A stretch of DNA of 64,000 bases from Mugil cephalus (GCF_022458985.1 NC_061784.1:24362545-24426544); one strand, 5' to 3'. Positions 48,971 to 60,620 are shown, counted from the first letter of the stretch. The notes: generated by a model from the sequence alone, not told the origin. Translations and numbers: made by a program.

Positions 48971-50186
48971 GGGTCATTGTCCTTCAGGCTCATTCAACAG
49001 CAGCCTTCGTCCTCCTGAAACCTTCTTCAAAGTCATCTTCTGGCTGGGCTACTTCAACAGCTGCCTCAACCCCATCATCTACCCCTGCTACAGCCGCGAG
49101 TTCAAACAGGTGATCTTCAGTAACTAATAACTAAACCAGGGGGCCACACTCATTTTAGTTCCCAGGCCACATACAGCACCAATAAAACGTCATAGGGGCC
49201 GGAGTAGGAACCGAATAATAACCTGTAAGTAACGACAACTCCAGATTGTTTCCATTTGTTTTAGTGAGAAGAAGAAAAAGTAAATTGGAAGAATGTTTAC
49301 ATTTAATAAACTATCCTTCAGTCCACTTCTCTGACTAAACTAGTAGGTAGAATTATAGGAAGAAGGAAGAAGTAGGAAGAATTATTTCCACTAAAATGGA
49401 AATTTTTGCTCTGCAAATTCATGCTGCTGCAGACCAGATTAGACCCTCTTGGGCGCACAGACCATATTTTTGATACTTGTGCTTTAAACAATCTGTTTGC
49501 ATGTTCACTGTATTTACTGTGTACTACATATTGCACTAGTTTAGTAACATTAGGTAGCTACTGCTTTATTTATTTAATGCTCACTTTATCTGTATTAATA
49601 TCTCCTTATTTATCTTCTGCCCACTTCCTTTAGTATTAATGATGTTCTAGTTCCTGTTTATAGTCGACTTACATTTAATCCGTCTGTAGAATATGTTCAT
49701 AGTATCAGCCACTCATTGTGTATATTCTGCTCACTCACTTGTTCATAGGTTCCATCTGTAAATATATAAACCAACCTGTACAACACCTCTTATATTCCAC
49801 ACTATTCGTGCTCTGACTGAACCTCTGGTTGATGGTGAACTACATTAAGTTGCTCTGTACCTGTGTAATGAGAGTAAAGTTTAATCTAATCCGATCATCA
49901 TCAGTAAGGTCTTGTCCCGTGTCTCCAGGCGTTTCTGAGGATCCTGCGTTGTCACTGGAGGAGGAAGCGTCAGGGTTTGCAGGCGTGCTACAACTACAAC
50001 CACCACCAGAGCTCCTCCTCCTTCCTGACCTCCAGCCAACAGACGCTGTCCTCCATCACACCGAGCCCCCGCTGCGCCGCCTCCAGGCTGCGCCCACACC
50101 GGGAGCTCCTCCCCGGCACGCCATCGAGGGGACGACTGAGCCCGTCCCCACTCGCTAAGGATTCCGGGAGCAGAGAAGTCGTCTGA
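41549..50186 (+). CDS. adra1b: alpha-1 adrenergic receptor, closest to alpha-1B, five coding exons
   Basis: Gq-coupled adrenaline/noradrenaline receptor with seven membrane helices. Exons: 41549-41839, 43434-43685, 45261-45648, 48988-49109, 49929-50186; all introns are GT-AG and phases fit, giving about 436 residues. Exon 1: N-terminal NRS/NSS glycosylation sites, TM1-2 ([16 protein letters not shown]). Exon 2: TM3-4 with the ligand aspartate in AAVDVLCC and the DRY motif ([16 protein letters not shown]). Exon 3: ECL2, TM5 ([14 protein letters not shown]), ICL3, TM6 ([23 protein letters not shown]). Exon 4: TM7 NPIIYP. Exon 5: helix 8 and tail ending [26 protein letters not shown] and [10 protein letters not shown] favour alpha-1B over 1A or 1D. 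Mammalian ADRA1 genes have one coding intron, after TM6, kept here as intron 3; the others are extra. The TIM neighbour fits human 5q33. Confidence 0.9.
41979..42047. repeat. (GAAA)n microsatellite
   Basis: About 17 GAAA units in adra1b intron 1. An (ATTA)n run is at 42209-42236. Confidence 0.95.
42332..43400 (+). mobile_element. Tc1/mariner element, decayed, in adra1b intron 1
   Basis: Starts with the terminal-repeat sequence CAGTTAGGTCCATAAATATT. The transposase is split and frameshifted: the N-terminal DNA-binding part at about 42660-42845, then [45 protein letters not shown] and a [10 protein letters not shown] segment standing for the DNDPKH catalytic motif at 42962-43300. There are multiple stops. 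I see no matching 3' terminal repeat, so the end is lost about 35-60 bp before exon 2. Confidence 0.85.
43815..43910 (+). mobile_element. hAT-like MITE fragment
   Basis: GAGGCCAAATTTAGCCCAGT then TTTGATCTCAAGGAGG and AATAATAACCTCATA, the family found at 46665 and 49134. Confidence 0.5.
43930..44850 (+). mobile_element. hAT-type transposon remnant (BED-finger and C-terminal scraps)
   Basis: ATCGAT-rich start, then at about 44300-44450 a BED-finger-like stretch ([18 protein letters not shown]) and at about 44590-44660 sequence related to the hAT end (NKKRQLSSG, then a shifted frame resembling HKLVCL). The transposase core is deleted. Intron 2 of adra1b. Confidence 0.5.
46665..47110 (+). mobile_element. 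hAT-like MITE
   Basis: Begins GGGGCCACATTCATCCAAAT, contains a 40-nt poly(A) run (46809-46849), and ends GTGTTTGACACCCCT, a hAT-like terminal repeat. Lies in adra1b intron 3. Confidence 0.6.
47265..47535 (-). mobile_element. hAT-like MITE, reversed copy
   Basis: Opens CCAGGGGAGTCAAACATACA, the reverse of the terminal repeat at about 47091-47103, so the two copies lie end to end in inverted orientation 160 bp apart. Confidence 0.55.
48360..48850 (-). repeat. composite dispersed repeat, copy 2
   Basis: Reverse of blocks found at 36780-37565: GTTAGTGGGTGGGACTTGGG, ACCGTGAGAGTTGTAAAAAC, TGATTAATTAAATGAAAACA, ATTTATATACAGTCTATGGA. It lies in adra1b intron 3. Confidence 0.75.
48938..48971. repeat. 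(ATTG)n microsatellite
   Basis: Eight units ending 17 bp before the adra1b exon 4 acceptor. Confidence 0.9.
49134..49495 (+). mobile_element. hAT-like MITE in adra1b intron 4
   Basis: GGGGGCCACACTCATTTTAG to GCACAGACCATATTTTTGAT. Its CCTGTAAGTAACGACAACTC block is also found at about 13335 near the histone module boundary. Confidence 0.6.
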
Positions 50187-52157
50187 GCAGGACGGCGACT
50201 AGTAGTCTGATTAGTCTGAGAGTCTGATTCGTAGTCGACGCAAGAAACGCACTTCCTTTCATTTACCCCTTTTACACCAAACAGGTTCCAGGTCTGGTTC
50301 CAGGTCTGGTTCCAGGTCTGGTTCGGAGCCAGAGCCCGACTTAGCACCAGTTCTCTATGTCTGTGAAGGTTCTCAGTTCTTTTTTGATCACGAGTTCTTT
50401 ATTTTTCCGCCACCTACGCACCGGCCAAACCAGTTCCAGACCGATTCCAAACTGGTTCCACACTGGTTCAAAATTGGTTCTAAACTGGTTCCAAACAGGT
50501 TACCAGTCCCAGTTTGGACCTGGGCTAAAGGGCCCGGAGCTAAGAACCTGGGCTGGGTTAGCAACCGGAACAGCGAAAGCTATAAACTACCATTTTAAAA
50601 CAACAACCAGCAAGTTGCATTGAAAAGCAAAGAGAAAACGCAACACACCTGTCACACGACAGGGGGCAGCAGAGTCACCAGTGATGTCGCAAAATGGCTA
50701 CGCGATAAGAGACGGTGGTGTGACCGTCCTCTTACCTATAGTAGAGACCAGGATGAGTTTATGTCTCTGTGAAGCCTGGACGAGGAGACATTTAACGTGT
50801 CATTTAACTTTCCAGTGTAGGGAAAGTTCTTCATGTTTCAAACAGTCTTCTTCTCTTGTATAATAATGTGGTTAATATTAGGTGCATTACGTGCACTAGC
50901 GCCTCCCATGGGGACGAATGGTGATACACGTTTCACTGTGTCGCGTATCAAAAAATCTGTCGACACATTTTGAGTCGCAGGCACGTGTCGTCGTCATGGC
51001 AGCCGACGCATGACGATACGTTTGCGTTAGCGTTAGTGTCGACTATGAATCAGCACTAACACACCTGCTACCTCATGTGCCCCCCTCCTTCCAACACTCA
51101 CCTGACAGGAAGTCCCCTCAGGTAATGACTGTGGCTGTCAAGTGGCCCCGCCTCCTCCTCACACACACACACCTAAAACATTTATAGATTTTAAATATTG
51201 ATCCTAGAAGAATTTGATGTATTTTGTTTGTCGTGTTCAACATTAACAGGAAGTAATAATTTATATAATGATCTAATGTATAGTGATGATGCTGATGATT
51301 TGTGCTATGCCAAGCTAACACCGCCTCTTTCCCATCCTTGTGCTCAGATATGCTAACACCCGCTTCCAGATTATGCTAAGCTAAGCTAACATCCCTTTCT
51401 TCCAGTCTTTGCATTAAGCTAAGCTAAGCTAATACGTCCTGATCCCACAGCTAAGCTAATACATCCTGATCCCTGTCCTTATGCTAAGCTAAGCTAATAT
51501 GTCCTGATCCCAGTCTTTGTGCTAAACTAAGCTAAGCTAATATGTCATGATCCCGTCCTGCTTCCAGTCTTTGTGCTAAGCTAATCTTAGCCCTCTAGTC
51601 TGATTTTTCAATGCTGATCATTTACTTCGATGGCTTTCCCTATCGTTGGTCCAGTATTGGTTCTTGAATGCGTCTTTAATGGCAGATAATTTATATATAT
51701 TGTTATAAAACAGTCTCGTTTGCTACCACTGCTTCATATATGAACTGTTCTCTATCAATAAATGAATCAGTAACTTCGACCTTTGACCTGTTTCTATTGA
51801 CATCTTCTCAGTTGGCTTTGTTACTGCAGTGACTCCTTCTCAGTTCAAAATCTGTGTCTCAGCTATCAGTGATGTGTTCAGTTTGCAATAATAATATTAT
51901 GGTTAACTACCGATCATGCACTTTAGTCTGGAAATGGTATTTTGACATGTTTCTCTAGTGCATGATGGAAAGAATCTTCCTCCTCTCATTTTTTTTCTCA
52001 TGGGTGGCCCTAATACTCTTCCATAGAGAACTCTACATCATTCAACATTTTAAATGTGTTTAAATATATATTTATATGGGGATGTAGATAGAGATAGAGA
52101 TAGAGAGGAAAAAAAATAACAACTTGTGTTTCAACGAAAACAAAAAAAAAAAAATTC
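50187..52157. other. adra1b 3' region
   Basis: Probable 3' UTR and downstream sequence: repeats of GGTTCCA/CTGGTTC (about 50284-50500) and an AATAAA at 51758-51763 that could be a poly(A) signal. A minisatellite of CTAAGCTAAGCTAATA units lies at about 51360-51590. Confidence 0.5.
51360..51590. repeat. minisatellite, about 50-60-bp unit
   Basis: Four to five units with GCTAAGCTAAGCTAATATGT and CCTGATCCCAGTCTTTGTG. Confidence 0.75.
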
Positions 52158-52229
52158 CTCCCCGTCGGGGAATCGAACCCCGGTCTTCCGCGTGACAGGC
52201 GGAGATACTGTCCACTATACTAACGAGGA
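52158..52229 (-). tRNA. tRNA-Asp (GTC), copy 2
   Basis: 72 nt, identical to 4493-4564: same A box, GTC anticodon loop, B box GGTTCGATTCC and paired acceptor ends. The minus-strand 3' flank has a long T run, a strong Pol III terminator. Flanking sequence is not shared with copy 1, so the two are independent loci in the same orientation. Confidence 0.97.
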
Positions 52230-52369
52230 GTCGAGAGAACAAAATGACAGATGCAAATAAGACACTACTACGATTGAAAAGTATATATGTATATCACATA
52301 TCAGTGAGATGGACTTCCGGGATTACGAGTTTATTTCGAGAAGTGTTTCCAGTCAAAGTGTTGTTCAGT

Positions 52370-52640
52370 TCCTCATTTAGCCAAGTCAAAGTCCTGACCT
52401 TAATCCAATAGAAATGTTGTACCTGAAGCATTAGTTCATGTGAGGAAACCCACCAACAGCTCAGAACTGAAGAGGTTCTGTTCTGAAGAAGAAAAGTAGA
52501 AAAATATTAAAATATTAAAACTGGAACAAGTTAAAGTTTGAGTCAATTCGTCTAGATGAGCAGCAGGTGGAGACAAAGAGCTGTGTCTTTGCAGACACAA
52601 ATGACACAACAAAACATTTTAACTTAACCACACCTCATCA
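52370..52640 (+). mobile_element. Tc1 transposase 3' scrap
   Basis: AGCCAAGTCAAAGTCCTGAC CTTAATCC then GTTCATGTGAGGAAACCCAC correspond to the SQSPDLNPIE and HVRKPTN end of a Tc1 transposase; the rest is missing. Confidence 0.7.
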
Positions 52641-52644
52641 AACC

Positions 52645-54330
52645 ATAACATTATGACCACCTAACATTTGAGTCGTCCAGGCCATGAATTAAGTGACAAA
52701 TGTGTTGGTTCACAGCAGGGGCGTCACTAGGTTTTAAGGACAGGGGAGGCTTCGCCCCCAGGAGCTGACAAAGACTGAGAATTTATTTATTGTTATTATT
52801 TCAGTCTGTTTTAAACACATTACAACAACAAACACAAGTTCCAACAGTAACTATTAATGACTGACCAACAAAGAGGCACGACTTTCACTCACAACACAAT
52901 AATTAATTACTCTCAAAAGTCGCACAGTTTACATGTGACTGAAATGGTTTCAATTTCAAGGCCTGAAAAATATTACTTAATTACTTAGATTAAATTAAGA
53001 TTAATGAGTGGAGTGGATAAAGAGGCACTGAAGGGGCTCAAGCTACCGGACACTATGAAGGAAACGGACAGATTCATGGACATATTTAAGTGATCATATA
53101 TAATTATTGATTTAAACTCATATTTCTGGCCATTTCATGTTATATATAAAAATAAAATAGGCCCAATGACGCTAAAGCATATTTAGTTTAGCTTCTTTTA
53201 ACTATCCAGACTCATAACACTAGTGCAGCCTAACACAAAAAGCTTCATGGGGCCTTTTGTTGAGGTCATGTTGATTCTAACGCATCTTTATTTTATGTGA
53301 AGTTATAAATTGTCTGGTTTGTCTGTAAATTAAATAAAAAACATAAAAGAAAAAGAGCACTTCTTTACTCAACTTGTAGTGAGGTTTTAAGTTTGAAGTC
53401 CACTAGAATCAACAGGAACAAGAGAGTGAATATTTTTATTGAACAGAAGATGATCAACAGGAACATTTTGAAGATGACGGATTCAAAGACCAACAGGTCT
53501 CCGATATATGAAGCACAATTATTCACTGAAATCAATGCTGTAAATGTTGTTTGTTTTCAACTGTATTTTAAACCTTTCACTTCTCCTTTGCACTTATGAA
53601 ATATGAATGCATGGGATGAGTTTTTATTTTATATCTGGTTGGGTTATACATGTATATGTGTACATGTATGTGGGTGTTGAAATGTGTATTTTATTGAGGG
53701 ACATCTTTGATACAGTATAATACTGTATATTGTAATCATGTTGTTGAAGCTAAATAAAGTTTCACAAATTTACACAATTAGAGAAAAACAGTTTGTGCAA
53801 AACCGATGAAGATTTAGACTCAGAGACTGATGATCCACAAGAGAAATTATTTAGTCACAGTAGCTTAGCTGCACATAGAAGAAATACTCTTAACAATCAC
53901 TAGTAAAAAAAAAAGAAATATAAAATATATAAAATATAAGTTAAATCTAAAATAAAGTTGAAGATAGTACAAGCAATTCTGCCAAGCTAGTAAACTGGAA
54001 GAGCCACTGTTAGCTGGGAGGCTAGGAAACAAACCATCGTATAGAATAGGGCTGTCAAGATAACATATTATCACAATATCGACAAAAATGTAAATAATAA
54101 CGGCAAAATCCAGAAAAGGCATATTTAACTTGATTTACATATGTTATGTTTTCTCTCTTTTGGGAAATGAAATACACTTAAAATAACAGTAGAACACAAC
54201 AAAACATGTGAAAACAGTGGATCCCATTAATGCCCCCATTAATCATACAGACTTTAATCATACAACATACACTGTGGTGGAATCAACATTAGTAAAAAAA
54301 GAATCATTTTCCCAACTGATGTAACACGCT
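52645..54330. other. intergenic, no gene seen
   Basis: Contains a LINE scrap (53825-53950) and AT-rich sequence; about 52715-52760 has a short dispersed motif (GGGGCGTCACTAGGTTTTAA). Confidence 0.4.
53825..53950 (-). mobile_element. LINE 3' end scrap
   Basis: TGATCCACAAGAGAAATTAT TTAGTCACAGTAGC on the plus strand, the same family and orientation as 15910-16060 and 31365-31445. Confidence 0.55.
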
Positions 54331-54344
54331 CCATCTACATCCTC

Positions 54345-54870
54345 TCACTAAGGCTGGGCGTATCGATCTAAATATCGATAGCATCGATACTATAGCTGGT
54401 ATCGATATCAGATAGATACAGAAAAGGTGGATATGGACAGAGTTTGACACTCAAATCCAAGTATCACAGCAGGAACTGATGCCGTATCGGAAATGTATGG
54501 AATTCGGAAGAGAAGAAACTAAACAGGAATCAGACTCACTTCTGTGGTGGAAAATGAAAGAGCCAACATTTCTCTCTCTGAGCAGTTTTTATAGTTATTG
54601 TTATATTGTTGCTATTGTTTACATTGTTATATTTATATTTTTGTTACATTGTTCCTTTTTGTATTGTTTCTTTTTTTTTTGGGCTAATGACTTATTTTCC
54701 TAAGTTCTCCGTACCCGACTAAAACAGTTAATGTGATTGCTCCTTCATGTATACACTTAATCGGATTTTTAACTGGACAATGTGTGTGTTCATGCTCCAC
54801 AACCGCTGTGCTGGCATGTGTGAAAAACAAAAACATCCAAGAAAGCGGTCACAGAAGAAGAAGAAAGTAA
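54345..54870. mobile_element. ATCGAT-rich MITE and associated repeat
   Basis: GGCTGGGCGTATCGATCTAA with ATCGAT repeats is a hAT-type MITE end. About 54735-54870 matches the repeat at 31150-31290. Confidence 0.45.
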
Positions 54871-54959
54871 ACAGCGTTGACTAGATAGCATCATCTATCT
54901 GCATCATAAGTAGCGCACACATTACAATAAAAAAAATAAAAATAAAAAAGCTGTACTAT

Positions 54960-55340
54960 TATCCATCTGGTCATTTTATTTTCTATCTCTTATAATGTAC
55001 TAACCACTGTGTCTCCCTCTCTCCCCTCCATCTTCTTGTGAGGGTCTCTGGTCTGGAGGCTGAATATCTGACCTGTGGAGTTCTAAGCTACATCTGCTGC
55101 CGTGGCCTCATCAACCAGCCCAGTCTTCATGGTCTGGAGTCTGTGTATCAGACCTGTGGAGCTCCATAAACTACATCTGTCCCAGTCTTCATGTCCTCCT
55201 CCAGGTGTCCACTCCTACCTAGATGAACTATTCACCAACCTGCCCATGATTCCTGTTATACTCACAAACTGTCACAGATCATCAGCTATGTGTTATATTA
55301 CTAGACCCTACATGTTTCCTTCAGCTTGATGTTTGTATCT
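54960..55340 (+). mobile_element. LINE 3' UTR fragment (RTE-like)
   Basis: ATTTTCTATCTCTTATAATG then ACTAACCACTGTGTCTCC continues the repeat seen at 59570-59900 and extends it (GGTGTCCACTCCTACCTAGA). The clade is a guess. Confidence 0.5.
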
Positions 55341-55344
55341 ATGA

Positions 55345-56270
55345 TAGAAGTTTGTTTATCTTGTTTCTCCTGTTCTTCTTTTCTCTATATCTTCTCTGTT
55401 TCTACCCGGCTGGTCTTAGATAGATCCTTCATGCTGTTTTAGAATATTTGTGGATTGTTCATTGTTCAGATGAAAAATGAGAAGAAGCTTCAGCTTTGTG
55501 TTTATTCTCTCGATCTTTCAGCCAATGATTCGGGTTGTACTCTGTAAACAAATCAAACCTCAAACCTTTAACTTCAGCTTCTGATCAATGTTACTGAACA
55601 ATAAAACCTCAGTTGTATCATCTGATATTTGATCACTAAACTTGACTGAAGTTGATAACACTATCACTCTTGAAACTTTTCACAGGTTAAACTTTTCTGT
55701 TGTTGTAAATTCTATGAAGAGTTGCATGCTGGGAGCTCCAGGGACTACACTGCCCCCTGATGGTCCTCCAGTTTCATCACTGTTTGTTCCAGTTTCCACA
55801 GCAGCCGCTAATGAGCGTCAGTGTTTCTGAAACAATCATTAATGAGGTCCACTGTGAGCTGCTCCTGGACTAAACACTTATCAACAGTTTCTGATGGTAA
55901 TTAGTCCTCAGAGACAGACTGAGATCAGTCAGAGGTGTTTATCAGAGGATCTACAGGGATGTTACTGTCAACACATGGCTACAAACTCGACAACAAAGTG
56001 AAAAAAAAAAAAAAACTCAACAACTTTTGCGGACAACATCCAAGATTCCAAAATAAAACTTTTACATTTCTGCTAGTGCCATCGTCTGAAGCCCCACAGA
56101 TAGAAATGAGCCTGGAGTCTCATGGGGTCCAAGAGCAAAGTTTCCAGTGAACAAAGTATTCATAGTATTCATAATTCGTCCAAATAATTAAATTCAGGTG
56201 TTCCAGTCCCTTCCATGACCACGGGTTTATAAATCCAGGCCCTAGGCTGCAGACTGCTTCTACAAACATT
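55345..56270. other. intergenic, no gene seen
   Basis: No exon or clear repeat recognised, apart from an A run at 55999-56013. Confidence 0.4.
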
Positions 56271-56274
56271 AGTC

Positions 56275-56940
56275 AAACAATGGGGGCTCTCAGGAGCTCA
56301 GTGGGTTCAAGCGTGGTACTGTGATAGGACGCCACCTAAGCAACAAGTCCAGTCTCTACTAAATATTCCGCAGTCATCTGTCAGTGGTTTTAAAACAAAG
56401 TGGAAGTCATTGAAGTGTCAGGCCTCATCATAGTGAGGTCACAGAGAGTCTCCAGACTTCAGATTGTCTCCAGAACAGAACGTAGACAGAGCTTCATGAA
56501 TGGGCTTCCATGGCCCAGCAGCTGCATCCCAGCTAAACATCACCAAGGTCCATGCAGAGCGTGGGATGCGGAGTGTGGGATGCAGTGGTGGAAAGCAGCT
56601 CCACTGGACTCTAGAGCAGTGGAGACGTTCTCTGGAGGGACATCTGGAAACCTGATGGACCAGTCTGGGTCTGGAGGTTCCCAGTAGAACCCTACTGGTT
56701 TGACTGCACTGGGCCAAGGGGGGAGCTTAGTGGAGGGGGGGTTTATGGTGGGGGCTGGTTGTTCAGGAGCTGGACTTGGCCCTTTAGTTCCAGTGAAAGG
56801 AACTCTGAATGCTTCAACATGCCATGAGATTTTGGACAATTCCATGCTCCCGAATTTGTGGGACCTTCTCAGAAGAGTTGAAGCCGTTAGAGCTGCAAAG
56901 GGTGGAGACGTCATATGAAACCATAGGGATTAAGAATGGG
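56275..56940 (+). mobile_element. Tc1-like transposon remnant, second family
   Basis: About 56700-56860 encodes GLGPLVPVKGTLNASTCHEI LDNSMLPNLW, a signature block of a fish Tc1-family transposase, with upstream scraps (GFKTKWKSLKCQ) in other frames. Decayed by shifts and stops. Confidence 0.7.
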
Positions 56941-56944
56941 ACGT

Positions 56945-57655
56945 CACTGAAGTTTACAATAATTTAATTAACCTCCTGGCCACTGGGACACCAGGGACCG
57001 GTCATAGAGTGGAGAAAAACTCTTTCCTCTAGGACCCTCGCAGACCAAAAGTGGCCCACCATCTTAATGAAAACAGCAAAAGCAACATGTAGCCAAACAT
57101 AGCCAAACATGGTTAGTCGCAGTGCATTTTCCATGTGGATCCCAGGTTGTTCATGCTTCTTTGACTTTTCTTAAAAGTGCTTTAAATCAGTCATACCTGT
57201 TTTAATTCATGCTGGCTCAGGTCATGACATTTGAAAAAGGAGGCAGGGAAAGCAGAATAAAGCATTAGCCTCGCTACTAGCAGTTAGCCTAGCCTTGTTT
57301 GCTAAACCAGGTCCTGGAAAAAGACTGAGTGTACTGTCTCCCTCTGTTTTTGGACTGATGATCAACTGTGATGTTCGGCTCTCTGAGCTCTTTCGCACTG
57401 AGTTTCTATTCTCAAAAGATATTGTTTTAGGTGACTTCACTTTATTATTTAATTTGTCTTTCTCCATTTTGCATCTCTGTCTGATCGTCTACAAATCCCG
57501 CAGCTTGACCTGTCAAATCAGCCGCACTTAATGACAGACAGCTGTGACGTCCCATGGCAGGAGGGTGGTGGTGTGCAAATCAAGCTGCATTCAGCTCTGG
57601 GCGCAGGAGAGGTGCCCCAGCATAGTTCTATATCTTGTATTGAAGAGGAGTTAAT
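56945..57655. other. intergenic, no gene seen
   Basis: No recognised feature. Confidence 0.4.
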
Positions 57656-57659
57656 GCAC

Positions 57660-59140
57660 ATCCAAAAAGGCATTGAATAAAGGCAGCTGGACTTGTAGAA
57701 TTTCTTGAAGTTGTTTTGTCACTCATCCAAGTAGCTTCTTCAGTTCTGGTAGACTAGTGGAAAATTGAGGTTTAAATAGGAATAAACTCTGTGGGTACAC
57801 CCACCAGAAACTTGCCTGACCAGAAACTGGGGTCACTATTTCGATAATGGCTGGTACTTACCTAATGTTGAATGGGGAGAACTGTGTGCCGAGGCTACTT
57901 ACCCTATGGATAGAGCTTTAACAAGGCTATTGTCAGTGGGAGCCTGGAGGCTCAAGGTGTGAATGTTGTTGAAACTTCTTGGGGATAGAAGTCGAAACTG
58001 AACTGTAAATAGTCAATAGCTGCGCAACAAGAGAGTGAGACAGGTCCATTTCAGGTCCATTTCACCATCGACACTCTCACATCTGAGGCCGAACACTGCT
58101 TCTACAAACTAACATTGCAGATACCTGAGGACATCCTGGAGAAAGTCTCCAAATTTGTGGAAAAGGCCCAAATCACACAACACACAAAAGGTAAGGAACA
58201 ACAGAAACGCAAATTCCTATGTTTGCAAACTAGACACAACAATAACACAAGTCTGAAGAACTGACATGGAGGAAGAAGGATGACCACACCACACAGCATC
58301 CAGGAGAAGTGGGTCCAGAACCTATCACACAGAGAACTCACTCAGCCAGAGAAAGAGATCCTGGCCAAAGGACTGAACTTCGCTGTAACACCAGAAAAGA
58401 TTCCAGTGGTAGACCTCATCACTGCCACAGAATCTGCCATCAAGAACAACAAACTGACCAACGGAGAAGTTAAACTACTCAGCTTGGAATTAACATCTGC
58501 CCTCGCCAGTGCAAAAACACCACCTTCTAACATCCGCCCCCAGGAAAGGAAGGTGCTAGTGTCACTGCAGAAGGACCAGGACATCACAATCCTTCCAGCT
58601 GACAAAGAGAGATGCACAGTGGTGTTAAACACAGTGGACTACCACACAAAAATGGGCAACCTCCTCAATGACAAGGACACATATGAGACACTGAGACGTG
58701 ACCCAGCCAACATCTACAAAACCAGAATAATAAACTATCTACAACAGCTGGAAAAGGAGAAGGCCATCGACAGACTCCTTTATTACCGTCTGTACCCAGG
58801 GGAAGCTACACCGGGTATTTATGGACTCCCCAAAATACACAAGGAGGGAGCCCCACTCAGACTCATTGTCAGCAGTATAAACTCAGTCACATACAACATC
58901 ACCAAGCATTTGGCATCCATCCTGGCACCGTTAGTAGGCAACACCCCACACCACATCGAAAACTCCAGGGACTTTGTGAACAAAGTCAAGAACGTCACAC
59001 TGGGCCCAGAAGACACCATCATGTCCTATGATGTGACCTCACTGTTCACCTGCATTCCCACCAGAGAAGCCACAGATGTAGTAAGGAAAAGACTACAAAA
59101 AGACGACACCTTGACCTCAAGAGCAAACCTCACTTGAGTG
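57660..59140 (+). mobile_element. Penelope-like retroelement, 3'-truncated
   Basis: The leader at 57680-58020 has AAGTAGCTTCTTCAGTTCTG and is shared with 28590-28835 (reversed) and 15855-15905. Positions 58280-59137 encode 285 residues of a Penelope-type reverse transcriptase: NLSHRELTQPEKEILAKGLN, GLPKIHKEGAPLRLIVSS and SYDVTSLFTCIPTREA. The reading ends before the YxDD box, and no GIY-YIG endonuclease follows, so the copy is cut short. Penelope-like elements are non-LTR-type retroelements common in fishes. Confidence 0.85.
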
Positions 59141-59144
59141 TCCA

Positions 59145-60600
59145 GGTTTCATTGAAAAAAAAAGAATTATGTTGTTAGATGCCGGCGACTTCTTAATTAA
59201 ATGGTTAAGTTTATTTGTATAGCCCAAAGTTGCAAAACACGTTTTGCCTGATGACAAACTGGCAGCAGCGTACCTCCTGTTTGGAAGATATTCTCATTCT
59301 TTTGCCCGAACAACAACTTAAAATTGTTGGTTGGCCTTTCTTTTTCGCTTGTGCTGTCTTCAAATCACCATGAATTCTTCATACAAACATGGGGAGACAC
59401 TGGAGGCGGGATGCACAGGTCTGAGGTGGGCAAAACCAAATCTCAGAGCGGGAGGGGGCGCAGACAAATGTCGTTATTTTTTACTGCTAAATTCAGAAAA
59501 TCTACTGCATTGTCGTGTTTATAGTACTTAATATTCATTATCAATAATTATGATATCATATTGGATAGGTTTCTAAAAGTAGAATGGGAGGTAGAGCCTT
59601 CAGCTATCAGGCTCCTCTCCTGTGGAACCAGCTCCCAGTTTGGGTTCTGGAGGCAGACACAGTCTCCACGTTTAAGGTCAGGACTAAGACTTTCCTTTTT
59701 GACAAAGCTTATAGTTAGAGCTGGACTTAACCATCCCTTAGTTATGCTGCTATAGGCCTAGGCTGCAGGGGGACGATGCACTGAGGACATGTCCTCTCCT
59801 CTGTCTTCTCTGGCTCCTGTCCTCTAATATCTTATCATTTTATTTTCTATCTCTTATAATTTATTTTCTATTACTAACCACTGTGTCTCACTCTCTCTTG
59901 AATTGAATTTACTTCGTTACCCCAAAGAAGTAATATCGTTACAGTAATCCATTACTTTGTAACTCATTACCCCCAACACTGACTCTGATGTTAACAATTT
60001 TTGAGAACTGCAAAAAACTGAGGAATCCTGAGGCTGCTTTAGGCACCATAATCATATAAGGAAATAAACACACCAGTGATTATTGAGTAAATTATTTAAT
60101 AATAAATTAATAAAATACAGTCTCCTCATATTCAAGCATTCGCTGCATTGATTCTAGTTCAGATTAGCTTCTTGTTTAGTTTGGTTTACAGCTCCAAGGC
60201 CTGAATCTTTTAAAAGGCACATTACTAACATCACTTATTCAGGTTAATTTCTACCAGTGGTTGAATGAATGAGTTCAACTCAAGCAGGGTTGGTTTGATG
60301 CACAGTGTGCTGTTGTGTATTTTCAGAGCATGGGGCTGTTTTGCCATTAGTCCAACATCATTAGTCCGACACAGTCCAAAGGTTCTTATGATCACATATA
60401 CACAGTAATTTATAGCCCTGTTCTGACAACTATGATTACTAATATTTACAGCATGAACCACATGATGAATTTCACAAAACCAACTCATATTGAATCATTT
60501 CCTGAACTGACTCTAGTCTAGAATGTGTAATTATTAAAATTTACAACATACAAAGTGACATTCTCACTATTTATTGCCCTACATCGACAGCCTTTTCATC
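59145..60600. other. intergenic with LINE scrap, then 3' flank of odorant receptor
   Basis: About 59570-59900 is a LINE 3' region (listed separately). The rest is AT-rich; the last 600 bp would contain the 3' UTR of the minus-strand odorant receptor. Confidence 0.45.
59565..59905 (+). mobile_element. LINE 3' UTR fragment (RTE-like)
   Basis: AGAATGGGAGGTAGAGCCTT, CCTCTCCTGTGGAACCAGCT and TGCTATAGGCCTAGGCTGCA form a block common in teleost LINE 3' ends; related to 10370-10465 (reversed) and 54960-55340. Confidence 0.6.
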
Positions 60601-60620
60601 TAGAGAATCACACAAGTGTG

